Assembly: GCA_029559915.1 (NCBI GenBank)
Contig: JAKPZU010000158.1
Coordinates: 1 to 49,823 of the forward strand
Length of the DNA stretch: 49,823 nt
Direction: 5' to 3'
Origin: Bacillota bacterium
Lineage (GTDB): Bacteria; Bacillota_I; Bacilli_A; Izemoplasmatales; Hujiaoplasmataceae
Part shown: piece by piece, positions 17,595 to 26,040 of the stretch
How the letters are laid out: the number at the start of each line of letters is the position of its first letter
Position numbering within the stretch: the stretch's first letter is position 1
The notes under the pieces: model-generated
Told to the model about the DNA's origin: nothing
What the model saw: the letters and a program-made list of their open reading frames with translations, nothing else
Databases searched by the model: none
Program-made: the position numbers and the translations under genes

Positions 17595-18917
17595 ATGGAA
17601 TCATTACTCTATAGTCTGGAAGCAGAAGAATCAGTATTGGGTTCTGTCTTCTTCAACAATAATGAAATGAATGTTATTGCTGATAAACTCCAGGTTGAAG
17701 ACTTCTATAGCCCAAACAATAAAATTATCTACAAGTCGATGCTGTCGCTGTTTCAGAATGACAGTGCTATTGATATCATTACTGTTATCAATCACTTGGA
17801 AAACACCAATAATTTGGATAAAGTCGGTGGACGCGAATATATAATCAATTTGGCGTCAGTCGTACCTTCAACCGCTAATTTATCAGAATACATCAACATT
17901 GTCAAAGACCGTTCGGTCTTAAGAAGACTTCAGGAAAAATTTTCAGAACTGATCGAAAAATCCAAAGCCGTCGAAGATGCTCCGCATTTTATTGATATGG
18001 TGGAAAAAGAAATCTTCGAGATTACAAAAAACAGACGTTCTTCTGATTTCATCAATATTTCTGAAATCGCTGAAGAAACCATCAACAAACTGGCGGAAAG
18101 AGAACAAGTTGTCGATAATGTTACCGGACTTGACACGCGATATAAAGCCTTGAACACTTATACTTTGGGGCTGCAACCATCCGACCTTTTGATCATTGCC
18201 GCTCGACCGGGTATTGGTAAGACAGCTTTTGCCTTAAATTTGGCACTCAATATCGGTTCGTTGGAAAGAAGACCTCACATTGCCTTTTTCTCTTTGGAAA
18301 TGGGTGTCGAACAATTGTTGCTCAGATTGCTGAGCGCTCAATCTTCAATATCAAACACTAAATTGAGAAAAGCCGATCTGTCTTCTACCGAATGGGAAAG
18401 ATTGCAAACGGCAGTAAAAAACCTTAAAGGCACAAATATTTACTTTGATGATTCCGGTACAGTAGAGGTTATGGATTTAAGAAGTAAATGCCGTAAGTTA
18501 AAACAAAACAATAAATTGGATTTAGTCATCGTCGACTACCTCCAACTTTTAAGTGGATCAGGCGTTTATAAAGGCAATAGAGTCCAGGAAGTATCGGAAA
18601 TATCACGGGTACTTAAAGAAATGGCTCGCGAACTGAAGGTTCCAGTAGTCGCTTTAAGTCAGTTGTCACGTGGGATTGAACAAAGAAAAGGCGAGGACAA
18701 ACGCCCTAAAATGTCGGACTTGAGAGAGTCTGGATCCATTGAACAAGATGCTGACATCATCATTTTCCTTTATGTGAAGGATGAAGATAGCGAAGATGAA
18801 CGCAAAAGAAATTTAACGCAATTTTCAGTTGCGAAAAACCGACATGGAACTCCAGGCGACTTCCAGTTGATTTTCAACAAGGAGACCTCGAAATTCAATT
18901 CCTATGCCGGTGATTAA
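17595..18917 (+). CDS. dnaB: Replicative DNA helicase
   Basis: DnaB is the hexameric 5'-3' helicase of the replication fork. From ATG 17595 it is 440 residues. The N-terminal primase-interacting domain holds SLEAEESVLGSVFF. The RecA-type motor has RPGIGKTAF (Walker A, K209), the Walker B-like LDLVIVDYLQLL, and DLRESGSIEQDADI. The start is uncertain: TTG at 17568 or 17574 would add nine or seven residues, and the nearest Shine-Dalgarno serves a GTG that is followed directly by a stop. I chose the ATG because the distance to the EAE motif fits the family. Confidence 0.93.
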   Translation: MESLLYSLEAEESVLGSVFFNNNEMNVIADKLQVEDFYSPNNKIIYKSMLSLFQNDSAIDIITVINHLENTNNLDKVGGREYIINLASVVPSTANLSEYINIVKDRSVLRRLQEKFSELIEKSKAVEDAPHFIDMVEKEIFEITKNRRSSDFINISEIAEETINKLAEREQVVDNVTGLDTRYKALNTYTLGLQPSDLLIIAARPGIGKTAFALNLALNIGSLERRPHIAFFSLEMGVEQLLLRLLSAQSSISNTKLRKADLSSTEWERLQTAVKNLKGTNIYFDDSGTVEVMDLRSKCRKLKQNNKLDLVIVDYLQLLSGSGVYKGNRVQEVSEISRVLKEMARELKVPVVALSQLSRGIEQRKGEDKRPKMSDLRESGSIEQDADIIIFLYVKDEDSEDERKRNLTQFSVAKNRHGTPGDFQLIFNKETSKFNSYAGD

Positions 18918-18928
18918 GAGAGGAAAAA

Positions 18929-19993
18929 ATGTTACTAGATAGATTAATTCAACTTGAAGAAAGATACCTGGAAATCGGCGAATTGATGTCTCAACCAGAG
19001 ATTGCCGTCGATGTAAAAAAGGTAACTGAACTTGCAAAAGAGTTCGCTAAATTGGAAAAGCCGGTCTTGAAGTTTCGTGAATATAAAGCTATAGTAGAAT
19101 CGCTTGATGGACTAAAAGAAATGGCTAAAGACAAAGATAGCGACATTAGAGATATGGCTGAAGCCGAATTGGAAGAAGCTAGAGAAAAAATAGTAAAATT
19201 AGAAGAAGAATTGGAATTGCTGCTGATACCAAAAGATCCGAATGACGAGAAAAACGTTATTGTTGAAATCAGAGGAGCAGCCGGTGGCGACGAAGCCAAT
19301 ATTTTTGCCGGTGATCTTTTCCGGATGTATTCCAAGTATGCCGAAGCGATGGATTGGAAAATCGAACTTCTATATATAGAACCAAAAGAAGCCGGAGGAT
19401 TTTCACAAATTGAATTCATGGTTACTGGTGAAAACGTCTATTCATATCTTAAATATGAATCAGGAGTTCATCGAGTCCAAAGAGTGCCTCAAACGGAATC
19501 GGCAGGTAGAATCCATACCTCGACAGCGACAGTGGTAGTTTTGCCTGAAGCTGAAGAAATAGACTTTGAGATGGATATGGAAGATGTCAGAGTTGACGTA
19601 TTCTGTTCTTCCGGACCAGGAGGGCAATCAGTAAATACGACTAAATCAGCTGTTCGCGTTACCCATGTCCCGACTGGAACTGTAGCTCAATGCCAGGATG
19701 GTAAGAGTCAACATGAAAACAAGGCTTCAGCTTTAAGAATTCTACGTTCAAGATTGTATGACGCAATGTTGCAGGAAAAACTTGACAAAGAAGGCGAAGA
19801 AAGAAAATCCAAAGTTGGGTCCGGCGACAGAAGCGAAAAAATCAGAACCTACAATTATCCGCAAAATCGTGTCACCGACCACCGCATCAATTTAACCATC
19901 CAACAACTTGACCGGATTATTGACGGCAGATTGGATGCAGTTATCGAAGCTTTAATTGCTGAAGAACAAAGAAGAAAGTTGGCTAAACAATAA
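18929..19993 (+). CDS. prfA: Peptide chain release factor 1
   Basis: RF1 recognises UAA and UAG and triggers peptide release. The 354 residues include the codon-recognition region with the PxT tripeptide (RVPQTESAGRIHTS) and the universal GGQ loop (SSGPGGQSVNTTKS, G231-G232-Q233). The Gln of GGQ is normally methylated by PrmC, encoded directly downstream with a 1-nt overlap, so production of enzyme and substrate is coupled. The ribosome site AGAGGAA precedes ATG 18929. Since UGA also ends genes here, an RF2 must exist elsewhere. Confidence 0.96.
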   Translation: MLLDRLIQLEERYLEIGELMSQPEIAVDVKKVTELAKEFAKLEKPVLKFREYKAIVESLDGLKEMAKDKDSDIRDMAEAELEEAREKIVKLEEELELLLIPKDPNDEKNVIVEIRGAAGGDEANIFAGDLFRMYSKYAEAMDWKIELLYIEPKEAGGFSQIEFMVTGENVYSYLKYESGVHRVQRVPQTESAGRIHTSTATVVVLPEAEEIDFEMDMEDVRVDVFCSSGPGGQSVNTTKSAVRVTHVPTGTVAQCQDGKSQHENKASALRILRSRLYDAMLQEKLDKEGEERKSKVGSGDRSEKIRTYNYPQNRVTDHRINLTIQQLDRIIDGRLDAVIEALIAEEQRRKLAKQ

Positions 19994-20841
19994 TGTCCAC
20001 TTATAAAGAAGTTCTAAAGAACGCTAAATCCTTGACGAGAAAAACCGGCAAAGAAACCAGCGCTACAGAACTTCTCTTTTTGAATTTTTCTGGTCTTTCC
20101 CAGAGTGAACTCTACCTGAGATACGAAGAAGATATGCCCGAAAAAGAGCGGATTATTTTTGAGGACGCCTTAAATCTTTATTTAATAAAGAATATACCGG
20201 TTCAACAGATTATCGGTCATGTATATTTTTATGGATATAAGTTTCTCGTCAGAAACACCGCTTTGATTCCTCGATTTGAGACTGAAGAGTTAGTAGCGAA
20301 TGTTTTGATTTATTATGATGAATATTTCAAGAGCAAAAATGTTGATGTCGTTGATATCGGCACCGGTTCCGGATGTTTGGCAATTGCTTTGAACAAAGAA
20401 GAACCTTTGATGAAAATGGTTGCTACCGACATCAGTACCGAAGCCTTGACCTTAGCAAAAGAAAATGCGACTAATCTTAAAGCGAATGTTGAATTCATTC
20501 AAGGAGATATGGTTAAACCCTTAATGGGAAGGAAATTTGACATTTTGGTTTCCAATCCTCCTTATATTCCCAACGAAGAGAAGGTTGACGCAATCATTTA
20601 TGACAATGAACCGCATTTGGCCTTATTCGGTGGTGAAGACGGTTTAGATTTTTATCGACAAATTCTTAAAGACGCCAATAAGATACTTAAAGAAAAATCA
20701 ATTATAGCTTTTGAACATGCATATGACAAAAAGACAGAATTGACCTTGATTGCAAGAGAATATTTTCCTGATAGCGAAATCTTCACATTAAAGGATATGC
20801 AAAAAAAATATCGTATGACTTTTATCATCACAGGATTTTAA
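19993..20841 (+). CDS. prmC: Release factor glutamine methyltransferase
   Basis: PrmC (HemK) uses S-adenosylmethionine to methylate the GGQ glutamine of release factors. The 282 residues have an N-terminal helical substrate domain and the SAM-binding VVDIGTGSGCLAIAL (about 119-133). The catalytic NPPYIPNEE (about 187-195), which holds the target Gln, is present. The start codon overlaps the prfA stop (TAATG). The terminator begins at the stop codon. Confidence 0.95.
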   Translation: MSTYKEVLKNAKSLTRKTGKETSATELLFLNFSGLSQSELYLRYEEDMPEKERIIFEDALNLYLIKNIPVQQIIGHVYFYGYKFLVRNTALIPRFETEELVANVLIYYDEYFKSKNVDVVDIGTGSGCLAIALNKEEPLMKMVATDISTEALTLAKENATNLKANVEFIQGDMVKPLMGRKFDILVSNPPYIPNEEKVDAIIYDNEPHLALFGGEDGLDFYRQILKDANKILKEKSIIAFEHAYDKKTELTLIAREYFPDSEIFTLKDMQKKYRMTFIITGF

Positions 20842-20868
20842 TTAGCCAGATATTGGCTAATTTTTTTA
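20841..20868 (+). terminator. Terminator after prmC
   Basis: ATTAGCCA, a short loop, TGGCTAAT and TTTTTTT. A symmetrical AT-rich run (TAATAATATATATATTATTA) follows it. Confidence 0.88.
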
Positions 20869-20934
20869 TAATAATATATATATTATTAGCTGGAATCTCT
20901 AAGGTTTTTTCAAAAAAATTCAAGAATAAATCGG

Positions 20935-20964
20935 TTGACAATTGAAAAATATTGCGTATATTAT
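20935..20964 (+). promoter_or_regulatory. Promoter of topA
   Basis: A consensus TTGACA (20935-20940), then overlapping -10 candidates TATATT (20957-20962, 16-bp spacer) and TATTAT (20959-20964, 18-bp spacer), just before the ribosome site GGGCGAGGTGA. Confidence 0.75.
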
Positions 20965-20982
20965 ATAAGGGCGAGGTGAATT

Positions 20983-23088
20983 ATGGCTAAAAAACTTGTA
21001 ATCGTAGAATCCCCATCGAAATCCAAAACCATATCCCGTTATCTTGGCAACGACTATAGTGTCGCTGCCAGTGTTGGTCATATCCGTGATTTGGCTACCA
21101 GTGGAAAGGGTGGGCTTGGGATTGATGTTGATAACGGATTCACTCCAAATTATCAAATTCTCGACAAGAAAAAGGGAGTTGTCAAAGAACTTAATACTCT
21201 TATTAAAAGTGCCAAAGAAATCTATCTTGCAACCGACCCTGACCGCGAAGGAGAAGCAATTTCCTGGCATCTATATGACACCTTGAATATCAAGGGTAAA
21301 GAGGTAAAAAGAGTAGTTTTCAATGAAATCACCAAAGACGCAGTCATTAATGCCATCAATCATCCACGAGATATTGATATGAACTTGGTTTCTTCCCAAG
21401 AAACCCGAAGGATGATGGACAGAATCATTGGTTTTAAACTCTCTACGCTTTTACAAGCAAAGATCAAATCGAAATCGGCGGGTCGAGTTCAATCCGCAGC
21501 CCTAAAATTGATTGTTGATTTGGAAAGAGAAATTGAAAAGTTCATTCCAGAGGAATATTATGAAATCTATGCCAACTTCGGCAAAGTAGAAACTCAATTA
21601 TTTAAAGTTAATGGAGAAAACCCCGATATCAAGACAGATGAAGAGGCCACAAGCTTAATCAATAATCTTAAGGATTATTTCTTGGTTAAAGAATTATCTA
21701 CGAAAGAGTCCAAATCCTATTCTAAACCAGCATTGACTACATCTGCCCTTCAGCAAGCAGCTGCGAATAAGTATAATTATACTGCGGAAAAAACGATGAG
21801 AATAGCCCAAGTATTGTACGAAGGGTTAGAATATCGTGGCGAAATGGTTGGTTTGATTACATACATGCGTACAGATTCCACTCGTCTGTCAGATCAGTTC
21901 GTCAATGAAACAAAGGATTTCATTAAAAACTCTTTTGGTTCAAAATACGTAGGTTTCTATCGCACACCAAAAAACAAAGAAAATGCGCAAGACGCGCATG
22001 AAGCAATCCGTCCTACTTCAGTTTTAAGAACCCCTGAAGATTTTAAAACTTACCTTGACCAACAGGATACAATAAAAAGTAAGGCTAAGGATGAAAAATC
22101 CTCCAGTGTGACTTCTTCGCAACTATATAAGATATATAAGTTGATTTATGATAAGGCAGTTGGTTCATTAATGAGTCCTTCCGTAAATGAAGTCACCACA
22201 CTCCTGTTACAAAACGAAAACACCATATTTAAGGCTTCTTGCTCAAAACCGCTTTTTGACGGGTACTTGAAGTTGACAAAAGATTATGAAGATAAAGAAA
22301 AGAAAACTTCAGATATTGAAAACTTCACTGAGGGGGATACCATAAAAGCTGATAAAATTGAAAAGAAACAACTTTTCACTACTCCTCCAGCAAGATATAC
22401 AGAAGCCAAATTGATTAAAGATATGGAAGATTTGGGCATTGGCAGACCTTCAACCTATGCTTCGACACTTTCGACACTATCAAATAGAAAATATGTTCAT
22501 GTTGAAGATAAGAAATTAATCCCTACAGACCAAGGAAAAATCACAATTGATCAGTTAAATCAGTTCTTCCATGATTTCATCAGTCCAAGTTATTCTCGAA
22601 AAATGGAAGAAACATTGGATGAAATAGCTGAAGGCAATGAATTGCAATTAAATGTATTACAGGACTTTTACAATTACTTTGAACCATTGGTAAATAAAGC
22701 TAAAATCAAAATGGAAAAATTGGCTCCTGTCAAAACTGGTGAAACATGTCCTAAATGCGGTTCGCCAATGGTGAAGAAAAACGGAAAATATGGCGAGTTT
22801 GAAGCTTGTTCAAGATTTCCGAAATGCAAATACATCAAACCGAAAGAAAAACTTCAACCTCAAGATACCACGGTTAAATGTCCAAGTTGCAACGTTGGGA
22901 CTTTAGTAGTTAAAGTCGCCACCAAAGGCAAAAATAAAGGCAAAAAATTCCTGGCTTGTTCAGAGTTTCCTAAGTGCAAGTATATCTCTCCGCTTAAAGT
23001 CGTAGATGAATTGTGTCCTGACTGCGACAACGTTGTGGTGACAGATGAACAGGGAGTTACTCGTTGTATAACAGGAAAAAAATGCTAA
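20983..23088 (+). CDS. topA: DNA topoisomerase I
   Basis: A type IA topoisomerase that relaxes negative supercoils by single-strand passage. The 701 residues show the TOPRIM domain (VIVESPSKSKTI at 5-16; ATDPDREGEAISWH with the acidic metal ligands). The active-site Tyr lies in GLITYMRTDSTR (Y294). Three C-terminal Cys4 zinc ribbons follow, starting CPKCGSPM, CPSCNVGT and CPDCDNVV; the last is compact and ends the protein. Monocistronic, with its own promoter. Confidence 0.96.
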   Translation: MAKKLVIVESPSKSKTISRYLGNDYSVAASVGHIRDLATSGKGGLGIDVDNGFTPNYQILDKKKGVVKELNTLIKSAKEIYLATDPDREGEAISWHLYDTLNIKGKEVKRVVFNEITKDAVINAINHPRDIDMNLVSSQETRRMMDRIIGFKLSTLLQAKIKSKSAGRVQSAALKLIVDLEREIEKFIPEEYYEIYANFGKVETQLFKVNGENPDIKTDEEATSLINNLKDYFLVKELSTKESKSYSKPALTTSALQQAAANKYNYTAEKTMRIAQVLYEGLEYRGEMVGLITYMRTDSTRLSDQFVNETKDFIKNSFGSKYVGFYRTPKNKENAQDAHEAIRPTSVLRTPEDFKTYLDQQDTIKSKAKDEKSSSVTSSQLYKIYKLIYDKAVGSLMSPSVNEVTTLLLQNENTIFKASCSKPLFDGYLKLTKDYEDKEKKTSDIENFTEGDTIKADKIEKKQLFTTPPARYTEAKLIKDMEDLGIGRPSTYASTLSTLSNRKYVHVEDKKLIPTDQGKITIDQLNQFFHDFISPSYSRKMEETLDEIAEGNELQLNVLQDFYNYFEPLVNKAKIKMEKLAPVKTGETCPKCGSPMVKKNGKYGEFEACSRFPKCKYIKPKEKLQPQDTTVKCPSCNVGTLVVKVATKGKNKGKKFLACSEFPKCKYISPLKVVDELCPDCDNVVVTDEQGVTRCITGKKC

Positions 23089-23115
23089 AGGGAAAAAGTT
23101 CATAAAAACATCACG

Positions 23116-23143
23116 TTCACTAACAGATAACTTGTGTTAGAAT
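23116..23143 (+). promoter_or_regulatory. Promoter of the candidate small RNA
   Basis: TTCACT (23116-23121), a 16-bp spacer and TAGAAT (23138-23143) preceded by TGt, forming an extended -10. Confidence 0.5.
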
Positions 23144-23147
23144 AATA

Positions 23148-23245
23148 CTACAGCTACTGATGTAGTTGAATTTCCCCTTAAGTGTCTATGACACACTTAC
23201 CCTTCCTTAAAATTCGTCTCACTTCCCTGAGACGAATTTTTCATT
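23148..23245 (+). ncRNA. Candidate small regulatory RNA with CU-rich anti-SD segments
   Basis: This roughly 95-nt stretch between topA and ftsY encodes no protein and has its own promoter and strong terminator. In order it shows: a 5-bp hairpin CTACA/TGTAG; single-stranded TTTCCCCTT (23171-23179); a hairpin around GTGTCtatGACAC (23182-23194); single-stranded CCCTTCCTT (23200-23208); and a 12-bp terminator stem whose loop is CTTCCC (23222-23227). UCCC/CU-rich loops that base-pair with Shine-Dalgarno sequences typify Gram-positive trans-acting RNAs such as RsaE/RoxS and FsrA. Homology to any of these was not established. It could instead be a structured 3' UTR of topA. Confidence 0.5.
23209..23241 (+). 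terminator. Strong terminator between topA and ftsY
   Basis: AAAATTCGTCTCA, loop CTTCCC, TGAGACGAATTTTT. It is one of the longest perfect stems in the window and may serve both topA and the candidate small RNA. Confidence 0.92.
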
Positions 23246-23272
23246 ATTAAGTTTAGCAATTTTTCAATTTTA

Positions 23273-23281
23273 TGATATAAT
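23273..23281 (+). promoter_or_regulatory. Extended -10 promoter of ftsY-ylxM-ffh
   Basis: TGaTATAAT (23273-23281), 28 nt before ftsY. Confidence 0.65.
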
Positions 23282-23309
23282 ACATATAGATTTTTTAGGT
23301 GGTGAAACT

Positions 23310-24281
23310 ATGGGTTTGTTCTCCAAACTTTTCAGCAGCAAGGAAAAGCGAAAAAAAGCAGAAAAATACAAAATAGGCATGATGAAGACAAGAAATCAAT
23401 CTTTGTCTTCTTTAAAAGATATTTTAGCAAACTCAAAAACTATAGACGAAGATTTATTCTCCAAATTGGAAGAAATTTTTATCATGGCTGATATTGGCGT
23501 TGATACAGTAGTGGAATTTGTAGAAAATATCAAAAACGTGGTAAAAAAAGAAAAGATTGAAAAACCTTTGGATTTGGAAAATATCATTGTCGATCAAATG
23601 TTTGAACTTTACCTGAAAGGTGAAGTCATCAATACCAATATCAAATTCAATAAAGACGGATTGACGGTCATCTTGTTTGTCGGTGTGAATGGAACGGGAA
23701 AAACGACTTCAATCGGCAAACTGGCCTACAGATTGAAAAATGAAGGCAAATCTGTGATGATGGCAGCCGGTGATACATTCAGAGCTGGGGCGATTAACCA
23801 ACTAAAAGTCTTCGGTGAAAGAGTGGGAGTAGAGGTAATTGCGAAAGAAGCGGGGAGCGATCCTTCAAGCGTTATCTTTGACGCCATCAAACAAGCCAAG
23901 AGCAAAAATATTGATGTTTTGTTGATAGATACCGCCGGTAGGTTGCAAAATAAAAAGAACTTGATGATGGAACTTGATAAAATCAATCGCATCATCAAAA
24001 GAGAGACCAATAACGAAGAATTCGAAACATTTTTGGTAATAGATGCCACAACAGGTCAAAACGGGTTATCTCAAGCACAGATATTCTCGGAAGTTACAAA
24101 TATCAATGGCATAATTTTGACAAAACTCGATGGAACCGCCAAAGGCGGAATTGTATTGGCGATCAGAAATAAACTGGGAATACCAATCAGCTTTGTCGGT
24201 CTTGGTGAAAAATTGACGGATTTGGAATATTTTGATATTGAAGATTATATTTATGGTCTATTCTCAGACTTCTTCGAATAG
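23310..24281 (+). CDS. ftsY: Signal recognition particle receptor FtsY
   Basis: FtsY docks the SRP-ribosome complex at the membrane. The 323 residues contain a short basic N-terminus (no long acidic A domain), the N helical bundle, and the NG GTPase. The GTPase shows GVNGTGKTTSIGKL (about 133-146), GDTFRAGAINQL, DTAGRLQNKKNLM and TKLDGTAKGG. The amphipathic N-terminal stretch GLFSKLFSSKEKRKK probably serves as the lipid-binding anchor. The ribosome site AGGTGGTGAA precedes it. It leads an SRP operon with ylxM (9-nt gap) and ffh. Confidence 0.96.
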   Translation: MGLFSKLFSSKEKRKKAEKYKIGMMKTRNQSLSSLKDILANSKTIDEDLFSKLEEIFIMADIGVDTVVEFVENIKNVVKKEKIEKPLDLENIIVDQMFELYLKGEVINTNIKFNKDGLTVILFVGVNGTGKTTSIGKLAYRLKNEGKSVMMAAGDTFRAGAINQLKVFGERVGVEVIAKEAGSDPSSVIFDAIKQAKSKNIDVLLIDTAGRLQNKKNLMMELDKINRIIKRETNNEEFETFLVIDATTGQNGLSQAQIFSEVTNINGIILTKLDGTAKGGIVLAIRNKLGIPISFVGLGEKLTDLEYFDIEDYIYGLFSDFFE

Positions 24282-24290
24282 GAGAATATT

Positions 24291-24617
24291 ATGTCATATA
24301 CAATTGAAGAAACAATCAAATATAATCAACTGTTCGATGTTTATCAAGAATTGTTGACGGATAAGCAAAGACAATATTTTACATACTATTTCTCCGATGA
24401 TTATTCATTGGCAGAAATAGCAGAGATTTTAAATGTTAGCAGAAATGCAGTACATCTACAGATTAAAAGTATCATCAACACCCTGGAAAATTTTGAAACA
24501 AAACTGCATGTTAACGATTTATATGATAAAGTTGATGAATTATTGTCGGCTTTAAAGGATGAAACACTGAAACCTAAAACTTTAACGATTATCAAGAAAA
24601 TAGAAAAGGTGAAATAA
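24291..24617 (+). CDS. ylxM: SRP-associated helix-turn-helix protein YlxM
   Basis: YlxM proteins are small sigma-70 region-4-like proteins that in streptococci and Bacillus associate with the SRP machinery; the exact role is unsettled. The 108 residues contain YNQLFDVYQELLTDKQRQYF and the helix-turn-helix YSLAEIAEILNVSRNAVHLQ (about 44-63). Position between ftsY and ffh is the classic one, and its stop codon abuts the ffh start. The ribosome site is AGGAGAA. Confidence 0.92.
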   Translation: MSYTIEETIKYNQLFDVYQELLTDKQRQYFTYYFSDDYSLAEIAEILNVSRNAVHLQIKSIINTLENFETKLHVNDLYDKVDELLSALKDETLKPKTLTIIKKIEKVK

Positions 24618-26006
24618 ATGGCTTTTGAAAATTTAACTGGACGTTTTCAGATGGCTTTGCGTCGATTGACTGGCAAAGGCTCCTTAACGGAAAAAGATAT
24701 AGATGAGATGATGAGAGAAGTCAGACTTTCATTATTGGAAGCTGACGTAAACTATAAAGTAGTAAAAGAATTCACTGATGAAGTGAAGGAACTTGCCTAT
24801 GGAGAAAAAATCCTCAAAGGTTTGAATCCTGGTCAACAAGTTGTTAAAATCGTCAATGACGAATTGACAAAGTTGATGGGATCAGAAGCAAGCGAACTTA
24901 ACCTAGAAGATGACTTCACCGTTATATTGATGGTTGGTTTACAAGGTGCTGGTAAAACGACTACAGCTGGAAAACTGGCGAATTACATCAAGAAAAACAA
25001 TAATCGCAAACCTTTATTGGTAGCTGCGGACATTTATCGTCCAGCAGCGATTGAACAACTTGAAACTGTAGGCAAACAACTGGGTATCGAAGTTTTCCAA
25101 ATGGGGAAAATCGAACCTGAGAAAATTGTCAAACAGGCAATTGATTATGCCAAAAAGAATGAATTTGATTTAGTTATTATCGATACAGCCGGTCGTTTGC
25201 ATATCGATGATTTCATGATGGATGAAATCAAGAATGTTGCTCAAATTACCAAACCTCAGGAAATACTTTTGACTGTTGACGCCATGACCGGACAAGATGC
25301 CGTCAATGTCGCTGAGACATTTAACAAGGCGTTAAAACTTACAGGGTGCATTCTTACCAAACTTGACGGTGATACTCGTGGTGGTGCGGCTTTATCAATC
25401 AGAAAAGTTACGGGAGTTCCAATTAAATTTGCCGGAACCGGGGAAAAATTGCAAGAGATTGAAGTTTTCCATCCGGAAAGAATGGCTTCCAGAATCCTTG
25501 GCATGGGCGATGTTTTGAGCTTGATTGAAAAAGCAACTGAAGAAATCGATGAAACTGAAGCCATGAACATGATGGAAAAGATGATGAGTGGCAACTTCAA
25601 CTACAATGATTTATTGAAACAAATGAAGATGATTAGAAGAATGGGCAAATTTTCGGGGATATTGAAAATGTTGCCAGGCCTTGGTTCTTTAGCCGATATG
25701 GATAAGGTTGACGACAAACAGATGGACTTCATCGAACCAATCATTTCCTCAATGACTCCGGAAGAAAGAAAAAATCCTGCTCTGCTCAATATGTCTTCTT
25801 CAAGAAGAAATAGAGTCGCTAGAGGTTCTGGACGTTCAACTACGGAAGTAAATCGTTTGATAACGATGCTAGAAAAACAAACCAAGCTTTTTAGACAAAT
25901 GCAAGGGATGAATCCGAAGAGCATGGAAACAATGTCGCAAAATGTTGCACAAGGCAATTTTCAGCCAAAACAAAGTCGAGCTGACAGAAGAAAAAATAAA
26001 AAGTAA
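24618..26006 (+). CDS. ffh: Signal recognition particle protein Ffh
   Basis: Ffh binds signal peptides and the SRP RNA and forms a GTPase pair with FtsY. The 462 residues hold the N domain, a G domain with GLQGAGKTTTAGKLA (about 107-121), DTAGRLHIDDFMM and TKLDGDTRGGAALS. A Met-rich M domain follows (…NMMEKMMSGNFNYNDLLKQ…), with the RNA-binding SSRRNRVARGSGRS near residue 395. The ATG follows the ylxM stop with no gap; the ribosome site AAAGGTGA lies in the ylxM end. Confidence 0.97.
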   Translation: MAFENLTGRFQMALRRLTGKGSLTEKDIDEMMREVRLSLLEADVNYKVVKEFTDEVKELAYGEKILKGLNPGQQVVKIVNDELTKLMGSEASELNLEDDFTVILMVGLQGAGKTTTAGKLANYIKKNNNRKPLLVAADIYRPAAIEQLETVGKQLGIEVFQMGKIEPEKIVKQAIDYAKKNEFDLVIIDTAGRLHIDDFMMDEIKNVAQITKPQEILLTVDAMTGQDAVNVAETFNKALKLTGCILTKLDGDTRGGAALSIRKVTGVPIKFAGTGEKLQEIEVFHPERMASRILGMGDVLSLIEKATEEIDETEAMNMMEKMMSGNFNYNDLLKQMKMIRRMGKFSGILKMLPGLGSLADMDKVDDKQMDFIEPIISSMTPEERKNPALLNMSSSRRNRVARGSGRSTTEVNRLITMLEKQTKLFRQMQGMNPKSMETMSQNVAQGNFQPKQSRADRRKNKK

Positions 26007-26007
26007 A

Positions 26008-26036
26008 GCTCTGTGATTTCACAGAGCCTTTTTTAT
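26008..26036. terminator. Bidirectional terminator between ffh and the HAD gene
   Basis: GCTCTGTG, loop ATTT, CACAGAGC, followed by CTTTTTT on the plus strand and TTTACTTTTTATTTTTT on the minus strand. Confidence 0.9.
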
Positions 26037-26040
26037 GGGT

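Noticed and set aside
23148-23245. 4.5S/SRP RNA gene next to ftsY and ffh
   Set aside because: The universally conserved SRP domain IV loop and flanking bulges (GGAA tetraloop with AGCAGC-like side) are absent.
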